A DNA stretch of 64,000 bases from Ceratorhiza oryzae-sativae (taxonomy: Eukaryota; Basidiomycota; Agaricomycetes; Cantharellales; Ceratobasidiaceae), in the NCBI GenBank assembly GCA_030998015.1, contig JARWMV010000076.1, forward strand, positions 1-64,000, read 5' to 3'. The notes beneath the pieces are model-generated. The model was not told the DNA's origin, made no database searches, and was given only the letters and a program-made list of their open reading frames with translations. The translations under genes were made by a program, and so were the position numbers. Below, piece by piece: positions 55,420 to 64,000 of this stretch (position 1 is the stretch's first letter; the number at the start of each line of letters is the position of its first letter).

Positions 55420-56210
55420 CTAAACACTAAGCACTAGCCGCCATTACTTGAGCACTCAATTAGTACGGGCTACCCACAGGACGATGGTGGTACTTACTTG
55501 CGTTGATGAGGTCTCCCCCAGCTTCTTTCAACGCCTTGACTGCTTTCGCCCTAGAACAGCCCACCTGTTGCATGATTAAGTCAACGTCCTTCGAGTCCAC
55601 CTCGGACTCGTCCACCGGCTCGCCATCATCCTCTGGTGGGTTGGCTGAGAACTTACTTTAGTTTATGCACTCTTGTACAATGAACCGCTCACCTTTTTCC
55701 GTCGCCGCTGGCTCATCGCTGGCAACCGGTTCCAGCGGAGGCGCCTCGTCTGGCCCATCCTCACGTTCAGCTGCCATGCGCTCCGCTGCTGCTGCGGCTT
55801 CGACCTGGGCGGCATGAGCCGCTGACATGTCCTCGGTCTTTGACTCTCCAAACACAATGTAGCACTCCGAGTTGGGGGATTTAAACACTTCCGGGTTGGA
55901 CACGACCAGGAGCACCTGGGGACAAGAATCTATCAGCCAAGGCCCCGCTATCGGGGCGGTCACTCACGTTGCGAGGTCTCCTCATTGTGACACGTGTGAT
56001 TCCCTGCACCTTTTTCAGACCCAACGCGAGCAGCGCCTTGCGGGCCTTGCGCTCGGACCGAGACTGGATCTTGTCGAGCGCTGCCGCAGAGGTCGGGTCG
56101 AGCTCCTCATGCGCATGCTCGTGGTCGTGGTCGTGGTCGTGGTCATGGTCGTGGCCGTGGGTGTGGTCGTGGCCCTCGTGGTCAGAGATCTCTTCGACGT
56201 GCGCAGCCAT
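55420..56210 (-). CDS. egd2: nascent polypeptide-associated complex subunit alpha
   Basis: Exons 55968-56210, 55693-55915 and 55498-55644 are firm; a tiny last exon (about 55420-55433) is tentative. The protein has a NAC domain ([20 protein letters not shown], then [20 protein letters not shown] and the [18 protein letters not shown] segment) and a C-terminal UBA domain ([20 protein letters not shown]). NAC binds nascent chains at the ribosome exit. The N-terminus is odd: residues about 12-30 are nearly all His and Asp ([16 protein letters not shown]). A long acidic, Ala-rich linker joins the two domains. Its start lies 107 bp beyond the stop of the upstream AP-1 gene. Confidence 0.9.
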
Positions 56211-56317
56211 ATCTCAAACGCGCACTCCGGACGGTGGATGAATGCGACAAGCCACTCGTTTGAGTCCGCTCGGGACGGAAGTAAATATACAAATATGGAA
56301 ATTGAGAAGACAATTAA

Positions 56318-58225
56318 TCACATGGGCATAACTGGTGCAGATCCCTTTTCCAGCGCCGTCCTCAGACTGAGAACCACGGGCATGTTAGTTGAATATCATA
56401 CCGATACCTCGAGACCCACCTGTAGTCATCGCCGTGTTGGGTAATATACCTGCAATCTCTTTCAGCCCCTGCTTAATGTTGCGTCGGCCCGTTACTCACC
56501 TCACCCACGGCAAGGCTTGGTATCCGCTCTTTTCGACAATTTTCAAGTATCGCATCGCACCTGTATACCAGACACTGTGAAGTATGGGATCTCGAAGCGA
56601 ACCGTGATCGGGGCGCGCTTTTCCATATCCTCCGCTGCATGATTCAAAACCACTCAGCCATCACACAATATGTCGAGGCGTCGAACGTACCACGCGGACG
56701 CTCGGCAAGCCAAAGTGCGCTCTCATCAGGAATTCACGAGCGCCACCGAGCTGCTTTATCTTCCAGACGAAAGCCGATTTATCAGGGGCGTACTGAACTG
56801 TGCCCGTCGATGCCTGTCGAGCATCTTGTTCAATACAAGTAGAATAGTAAAATATTGAACTTACACGAAACTTAGGGCTGTCGGCATCATCAGGTACTGG
56901 CACATATATTTCGACATTGTTCGCTGTGCTCCTTCGCTTGAACTGGGCTTTTACCTTTACCATATATTCGATCCTTTGCTCACGAGTAGTATCTCACGTG
57001 TGCAGGGATGAATTGTGAGGCTTACCGAGATCCTTTATGACTTTCTATCGCCGCCTCGACCCAAATCAACGGCTTTACTGGTGTTGAGAGCCTAGCGCCC
57101 AACTCAATAACGATTTGCTGAAGCACATAACAGCGGACTCACCGGTATGACATTAGTTCGAATTCTCCGTCCGGGGGTATGAACGAGATTGTGCGGTCAT
57201 TTTCAAACCGAGACAGCCTCACACACTGGTGAAATTTAACGTCTTCCATCTCTATCGACTTGCCCCTGGACGCTGAACGAAAAAAAGCTTAGACTAGATC
57301 CCTCACTTTAACGACACACACTCACTTCGGCCAGTGCTCTCAAACATGACCTTGTCGTTTAATCCTAACCGGAGCTCAGGCATCCCGGATAAATAGCATT
57401 TCATCTTGACGGCGCCCAATATTTCCGAGCGAATCACGTTCCCATCCGCATTGACCTGCACATGATAGAGATTGCCTGAACACGAGAGAAGCCAGTCGAA
57501 GCCCAAAGACGCACCAACAAGTTGACGCTCTCAATGACATCCAAAAATACCTCGTTCTTCCTGTATCTGATTCCTTCAGATCTCCATGAAACGGCGTTGG
57601 TCACTGCTACTGGTGGCCGAACTTGGATCTCAAGCTTGTGAGATTCTTGCGTAATGTACCTGCATGCCCGTGAGCGAGGCCAGCCAACAAAGGCGACCTC
57701 CACGCTCACTCTTGTAATATTTTGCTCTCGGTTGTTTGAGGGAACCCGAAATCCATCATTTCATCAAGCAACTCGTAGAGATGATCACAAAGTTGTCTCG
57801 AATCGACTCTTCCTCCAACTCTTTAAAATACTCGACGAGCACCTACGGATTACACGCAGTTTTGGATGTAAAATTAATGATAAAGCTGAAGAGTTGAAGC
57901 TTACCGAGACCAGTCGATGCAAAAACAAGATTATTTCCGCTGCGTTGGTATTCCGCTTGGATAGAGCAAGCACTATACCACCAAAGTATAAAAAACGCGC
58001 CCAGATCGACTAGATCAGAGACTTACAGTATAAATTGCTGTGACGGATATGCATAAAATTCACGCCTTGACTAGTAAAACAGGGTGTAACCTGCTGGCCT
58101 TCTTCCTCGAGGTCCAGGATGTAGGGCAGAAATCGCTCGATGTGTGACGGAGAAACATCGTCGCGATAAGAACGCTGAATCAAGGACTTTCCTTTGAGGT
58201 CGAGTATTGCAACTAGACTAGCCAT
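56318..58225 (-). CDS. apm1: AP-1 clathrin adaptor complex subunit mu, about 10 exons
   Basis: Starts [20 protein letters not shown] (exon 1, 58027-58225), the longin-like N-terminus of mu adaptins. Later exons give [58 protein letters not shown], the [14 protein letters not shown] segment, [17 protein letters not shown] and [10 protein letters not shown]. The end is YITQHGDDY then [16 protein letters not shown]. The mu subunit binds YxxPhi sorting signals at the trans-Golgi and endosomes. Two places do not fit the frame: two extra bases near 57779 (in the FVIIYELLD region) and five near 56555 (GIQVRYLKI region). These may be sequence errors, as the rest is well conserved. Confidence 0.88.
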
Positions 58226-58470
58226 ATTGAAGAGAACAGCGCCCCAGGATCCAAAAAAGCTTGTGGTGAGGCTGGATATCCTACGGGCGCTTGGAGACGC
58301 GTCTTATGGGATACAAACACGGCCAAGCAAGCGAGCCACACCAGGTAGTATTATATATTGGAAGGAATAACAAAGAGAAATGAAGGTGGCCGAGTCAGTC
58401 CAACAGCAATGAGTGTAAAAATACATGAATAATTATGGGCAATCCCAAAGGAAGTAAAAGAAGTCGACGT

Positions 58471-60727
58471 CTACATTAAACTATATACCCACCCTTGCTC
58501 CCAACTCACCACCCGCCCTGACCAGCTTGTCAACAGACTCGCATTGCAAGAGCTCGAAACGGCCAGCTGTCCGTTGTAGAACCAGGCAGCAAGCGCCTAG
58601 ACAAAATTAGTCAGTTTTGTTCAGCCGACAGTCAATTGGTAACCTACAATCATCACATAGAATACCACTAGGATGATGCCTTCGACCCAATTTGTCTTGC
58701 CGTCTTGAGTCGCATAATTAACCAGCAGGCAGGCACCTATTGCCGACGCCACCTCAAATACATCTACAGTCTCTGGTGAGGTGTCATCAACACGCGAACA
58801 AAGACTTGTTCTTACCGAACAAGAGAGTCAGCGGCTTTTTCGTGATCCACGCCAGGATCACCAGCAACGGAAGCCAAAATAATAAAAACTGGATGCTGAG
58901 GTCGATGCTTTTGCCTTGAGCAAGTTCATCTGGCTCTTCCAAGTCGTCGAGTTGATCAGGTGTCTATTGGCTGGTGAGAATAGGGTTTCATCACTCTTCA
59001 TACCCCAACTTACCAAAGAACGACGCCTCCAAGCCTTGCGGCAACAATACACAGCAGTCACGAGACCATCCGCCGAATAGGAGAGCAGCGGCAGGAGGAT
59101 CAACCCAAACCACTCAGACGAGAGCCTGTTCACTTGCTGAACATGCTCAATCGACTCGACCAGCTTTTGAGAGGAACGCATCATGTTAGCCTGTTAAACC
59201 AGGGTTGTAGAGGACACTTACGAATTCCGCCGTTACCGCAATCAAGCCAACAACAACTATCAAGAGTACGACAACAGGTCCAGGCCCTACAATGCGAGTC
59301 TTGTGTTTGCTAGTACCAGAGAATACGGCCTTTTCTGACTCCAAGTTCTCGATGTCACTTCGTCTGTTCAGGCGAAGATCGTCATTAAGAGGGTGGCGGT
59401 GAAGATAGACCCGGCTGAGCATATATCTAGAGCAACTGTGAGCCATCCATCGTATGAGCCAGAGATGGACCCTACATGATCATGAGCATGACGGCATAGC
59501 CGCGGCTAAAGGTCTCCACAGCCTGACGGGTACTGTCACTGACAGCAACAGTGCGCGCAGACTCGAGCATGTATTCTTCCTCGGCCCTCTCCGGATTCCG
59601 CTCGCGTGTGCCGTCAGCAGACTCGAGGGCACCACCGACCTGCACCCCTGGGATTATCCCACGACGCCCATGCATGCGTATGCCAATTGCCTGCCGTTTC
59701 GGGGGTGCGACGGGCTCCGGGATAAAGTTGAGGGCGGGCGGTACGGGGATCACTGCACGGACCGAATGGGAACTATGACCGGAGGTCAAGACATTGGGGG
59801 GCGTGGAGCGAGTCGCGTTGCGTATTGCAAGCCCCGTCGGGTTGGAATAAGCTGAGAAAAAAGCTACTGGCACGAGGAGGGTCACGACGCTAAGAACCGA
59901 TGCTAAGTTTGAGGCCGACAAAGGTAACGAATTCCACATACCCCAGAAATAGGAGGCTGGCGTTTAATTGAGTGTGAACAGGCTTGAGTTTCTGCTCGAG
60001 AACACGTGCGCCACCGGTCAAGAATGAAATGCCCGGGACGAGTAGTGCATGCAATAAGATTACGCCTGCGAAGTGGGTCAAGTTGGGCTATGTACATGGC
60101 CCATGACCAGCACGTACCTATCACCGTTGACTGCACCAGGCGCAACTCGCATTCGAACAACAAAAAAATGGCGAGATTAACCTCGACGACACTGAACAAG
60201 AGTTGATAGCAGATCAAGAGCGCCGGTGGAAAGACCTACTTGGCCAAGGTGATTTTCACAAAGTCGCCCAAGGTTTCACCGCAGTAGAGAGCAAATTGGT
60301 TGCCAGCAAACTCGGACATTTTCTCCAGTGGGACAATCGCAAGGAAAGAGACTAGCGACCGAGTGAGCAAATTGGATGGAAATTGCCCATTGTGCTTACG
60401 ACCAAAAACAAGGAGCGGATTGAGCTTCATGAGCGCAGCGGTCCAGGCGAGCGGTACATTGACCAACAGAATATTGAGCCCTGTAGCAATGTGAGTGATG
60501 GTCAATCGGCGCGCTGACGACGCACATGACGAGGTTGCGATGGCCACAAAGCTGTCCCAGACGCCGGGGACGGGCCTGCCGCCGCCTTGGAGGCGCCACC
60601 AGAGGCTGCTCCACCAGCCGGACGGGGGCGCGGTGGGGCGTCGGACGGGCGGGGCGACGAGGGGCGCGGTTGAGGTCGTGCGGTACATGGGCTCGGGCAC
60701 GGTGGACGAGTGGGACAGCGGCGGCAT
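58471..60727 (-). CDS. CAX-type Ca2+/H+ (cation/proton) exchanger, multi-exon
   Basis: The N-terminus MPPLSHSSTVPEP is Pro-rich and cytosolic. Conserved pieces in order: ITHIATGLNILLVNVPLAWT, the VFG/LSFLAIVPLEKMSEF junction across an intron (GTAAGC...GCTAG), FECELRLVQSTVIG, LLHALLVPGISFLTGGARVL, a long loop at 59472-59850, GPGPVVVLLIVVVGLIAVTA, WFGLILLPLLSYSADGLVTAV, KSIDLSIQFLLFWLPLLVIL and GKTNWVEGIILVVFYVMI. It ends shortly after AWFYNGQ. Family members move Ca2+ into the vacuole in exchange for protons. The second acidic repeat (usually GNAAEH) reads SYSADG, so substrate or activity may differ from Vcx1. Confidence 0.8.
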
Positions 60728-61048
60728 GTTGAACGAGTGTGGTGGCGGCCTGCGCAGACGGTGGTCGAGGAGCCAAGAGTTCTAGTCTGGCAGGCAGGCG
60801 CACACAGCTGAAACCCTCGCAAAGAAGGCTCAGGAGCACCTCCTATCCGCCGGCCCTATTCCACACTACATTGTTCTTATCGCATCCACGCCGCCCGCCC
60901 CACCCAAGGAAGCCGACAAGACAGCCTTGTTTGCGCCGGATTCGGCTGAGAAGCTCATTTGTTGTCACCAGCGCTAGCGCGTCTCGGTGACATTTGATGA
61001 AAATATCCCATTCACACAAATACAATTTGGCCCGACTCAAACCTTTCT

Positions 61049-61891
61049 CTACGTACGCGATATCTCCCGCGTCTCACCAGTTGCCAGGTCGACTTCCTTG
61101 ACCCCTTCTCGCGTTATGACCTTGACCGACCAATTCTCTAGTCCGACAATCAGTCGTTTCTGAATCTCGGCAATCCCACGGCGAAGCGTCTCCAGCCCCT
61201 CTCCCAAGTCAGCCTTGGGGTTGTGATACCTGTGAAAATAGTCAGAACGATTGACTCAAGAATGCAAGGTCCGCACCGATCGAGCAAACTGAGCACAAAA
61301 TAGCTGCCATAACCGTGCGCGGCAAAAGGAACCTCGGCTAACGTGCCCAAATAGTCGATCCAGTACAACGAGGGCTTGCCCTTGGGACCATCCGGAGCGT
61401 GTGCTGGAGCCTCTGCAAGATCGATCCCAGCAAGTAGTAGGTTCACCTTGATGAAGATATGTCAATCATCAACTCGCGTCTGCCTTGGGCTGGGCGCTTG
61501 AGATACTGACCGAGTAAGGGCTGCGGCTGCGCAACGAATCGGCCAGCGAGCGTCGGATCCATGCCGCTGCGCTTGGTGGGCGGAGGGGATGGACATAACG
61601 CATCTGATATAGGCGGAGGTTTCGTTCAACGTATTCTGCAAATTGGATCGTATCACCTGCATAGACCCTGGTGAGTACGAATGGTCATGGCTCCTCGTAC
61701 GATCCAGCACGACGAGATAAACACTGATCTCCTTGCTCACCTGGTTCCCCACTATAAGCCATTACAAGGTTCGGCCCAAGGATCTTCATTTTGTCCTCGT
61801 TTGACTTCATCCGAACGATGCTCCGCGCTACACTCATATCGCTCGCGATAAGAACATAGTCTGCCCCAGTAAGCGCAATAGAGCACTCCAT
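61049..61891 (-). CDS. pre1: proteasome subunit beta type-4 (PSMB2/Pre1), 4 exons
   Basis: Exons 61741-61891, 61511-61656, 61277-61446 and 61049-61229 total 648 nt, 215 residues, a normal length. It starts MECSIALTGADYVLIASDMS with no propeptide and no catalytic Thr1, as expected of the inactive beta-4 ring subunit. Further landmarks are MKILGPNLVMAYSGEPGD, NLLLAGID, PSLYWIDYLGTLAEVPFAAH and GYGSYFVLSLLDRYHNP. Donors are GTGAGC, GTCAGT and GTGCGG. Part of the 20S core particle in nucleus and cytosol. Confidence 0.93.
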
Positions 61892-64000
61892 AGTTGATTT
61901 TTCAGGTTTTCCCTCGAATTATACGCAAAGAAGTGGTCGCAATTCGTCTGGGACGAGTCGGCAAGACGAAGCTGATGAACGCGTGAGCCAGACGCGTAAG
62001 TCTTGCCTATTCCTCACGTGACCGAATGTGGCTTTCCATCGTGCCCGGTGGCTACGCAAGGCATCTCTGGTTCAGGGCAACGCTTCTTTTCAACTCCAGA
62101 ATATATTCATTCTCTTTTTTATTCTGTATTATCTACAAAAATGATCCTATCTGAGGTGAACCTCACGCTTTCTACTCCTATTCACCCAAATCACTCAGGC
62201 TTATCGAGCATGGACCCCTGTCCCCTTCCATTGAAATTGCTATTGGATAAATATTCACTTCTGTGCCAAGCAATTCTCCTGAGCCGTTTCTGACCATACT
62301 ATTGGAGTATCCAGCTTGTTGGATACCCGATTCATCCCAGCTTTTCCCCTTCCCACATGGCTTCCATGTTGGCCCAAGGCTCAATGTCAGGCATTCCCTT
62401 CATTCTGAATCATGAAACCGCACCCCTTTTGATATTAACGAAATAGAGACTACGGTCTGACCAAGTATGCATCGCCATCCTTTCTACCATTGAAGGATGT
62501 CTGTCATGGTCTCTTCCTGCAGGCCAGGCTACCACTTGATTCACAGGCTTTCCGTGAGACACACTCTCAATACAACCTCTGTATCCAGCATCTTTACCTG
62601 CCAACGTGATTTGTGCCCTTTGAAATATGTGCATGGGACTTCCAGCGGCCGCCTCTATATGGGCGTATCACCTTTGCACGATGTGTTGGATACACGCCTG
62701 TGATATGCACTCGAGTTTGATAAACTTTACGTCGGCCTATCCGGACAGCCATGCCGATCGATGCGGTTGTCTTGACCACAGACTGCGTTTAGGCACCGCA
62801 ACACTCGTCCCGATTCGGGACATACCCTGAAGCCTATCACAGCCATTGGCACCTGGGCTTGACATCACTATCGTGCTCTTTCAATTTCTCGGGTAGTTGT
62901 ATCCAGTGGAAGCTCGATGCTTTCCACATTGCGTTGACCCCACAACTGAACCTTTGTAAGTTGAGGACTTGACTTGATTATGGGATCCGTGTTTGGGCAA
63001 CGTGTCGCACATCATCCACATCGCACAGTCTCATACTCCGCGAGTCACACGGAGCACGAGCCTTGATGTGTGCAGCTGGCTTTCCCTTTGAGTGTTGCTT
63101 AGGGAACCAGCCTCGGACAACGTATGATCTCACCCCCGGCTTCTTCCCCCCGTTGTCCGGCCAAATTCGTCACGAAAAAAAAGCACATCATTTGCGCCTC
63201 GAGAAGAAGGTCCCCAACGCATGGCCACGCTTTAAGCCCCAGCTCTGACTAATCCTTATGTATATAATTAACCGCACCGACCGCTTCGAGCGCGCGCGTG
63301 CTCGATCGTCGAAGCACGATGCATGCTATAATTGAAGGGATGAGCATGTAGGAAGTGCTTCCCTGAGCGCTGATGTACCAGATACGACAATCCACAAACA
63401 TGCACAATTGATGTTTGCGCTGAACATCCCGATCGTCTCACAGGCACGCATACATGTTTACCATGCTCTATCAGGTGATCATTATCTAGCGATCCACAAG
63501 GCCTTCCCACCTCTTCCTGCTTCTTAGCGTTAGAACGCTTCGTAAAGATGTTCGACTATGCAAGAACGCGCTGCGGAGAGTTTCAAAAACCGGAGTCTCC
63601 AACATTTGAACGAGCACGTGGGGATTGCCACAAAAGAATTCTTTTCGCCTGCAAAGGCGGACATTGTTTGCCACCAAATCGGCTTCTTGGGCTGACCAAT
63701 GCACCTGGTAGATGAATCAAGCTGGTCGAAATATGATGCTCCCGCCTTGAGCTTAATTGACAGGCCAAGGGGCTGGAAAAAAATCAGTATCGCGGGTTAA
63801 AGGGACTGACTCGGTGCTGGCCGAGCAACGCCCAGTGAGGCTAGCTCTGCGACAATAACGATCCAACCACATCTATAGCCTGGACCGAGTCGTGTGCTAC
63901 GAATATCTGCTATGCAAGCCAACGCCATTTGTACGATAGTTGGCTCAAGGACAGATTAACCTCATTGGGTCGGTATGCAAATGGCGCATGTTGGATTGGG
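61892..64000. other. intergenic, no gene seen
   Basis: Upstream of the proteasome gene. CpG content is host-like. Open frames on both strands are short and lack intron signals or domains. I cannot name anything here; part of an exon-rich gene with low conservation could be hidden. Confidence 0.4.

Noticed and set aside
55872..56444. Plus-strand 190-codon open frame rich in Val
   Set aside because: It is the reverse of the NAC alpha His/Asp repeat and first exon; no independent evidence.

Overview
The window looks like a chromosome segment of a filamentous basidiomycete. Protein-coding genes carry many 48-60 bp GT-AG introns with CTAAC/CTGAT-type branch sites. The repeats are chromodomain Ty3/gypsy retrotransposons, a hAT transposon, a LINE fragment and a PIF1-type helicase fragment. 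An agaricomycete, perhaps Rhizoctonia-like, is my inference and not something the sequence proves.

Layout. (1) 1-8440 is CpG-rich host DNA with four members of one family of small, secreted, helix-rich proteins. Two members lie in a near-perfect inverted repeat with about 1.26 kb arms; a fourth is frameshifted. (2) 9075-17096 is a CpG-poor graveyard: LTR fragments of two Ty3/gypsy families, LTRs and part of the interior of a family with about 1.3 kb LTRs (family C), a foldback element and a LINE 3' piece. (3) 17097-34651 is a Ty3/gypsy element (A1), interrupted inside gag by a complete younger Ty3/gypsy element (B, 19636-26575, 5-bp target duplication). (4) 34652-36872 holds a hAT scrap, a third family C LTR and a perfect foldback element. 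(5) 36873-46796 is a second, decayed copy of family A (A2) with an intact target duplication ACTAT. (6) 46797-54760 is further repeat DNA with a decayed hAT transposase and a PIF1 helicase terminus. (7) 55420-61891 returns to compact host housekeeping genes, all on the minus strand: NAC alpha, AP-1 mu, a CAX-type Ca2+/H+ exchanger and proteasome beta-4.

The most interesting object is family A. Besides LTRs, gag and a chromodomain pol, both copies carry the same module of about 3.5 kb between pol and the 3' LTR. It has a plus-strand gene of 273 codons, a convergent minus-strand gene with a 50-bp intron, and a spacer of about 0.74 kb holding iterated TCACRTGA palindromes and a 134-bp direct repeat. 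Divergent from the minus-strand gene is a 428-residue Rep protein of the geminivirus-like CRESS-DNA type: HUH endonuclease motifs I-III with a GRS-like segment, followed by an SF3 helicase. A tRNA-like fold follows, then the polypurine tract. The module is therefore part of the retrotransposon, which appears to combine an RNA-based replication machinery with a rolling-circle initiator. The A1 LTR also carries a tandem 101-bp repeat, each unit with a stem-loop with a 9-nt loop and the same palindrome.

Families A and B both show a Tf1-like self-priming signature: the sequence just after the 5' LTR is complementary to the predicted transcript start. Decay in the repeats is dominated by CpG to TpG/CpA change. 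All nine differences between the two LTRs of element B fit this, as do both premature stops in the A2 Rep gene.
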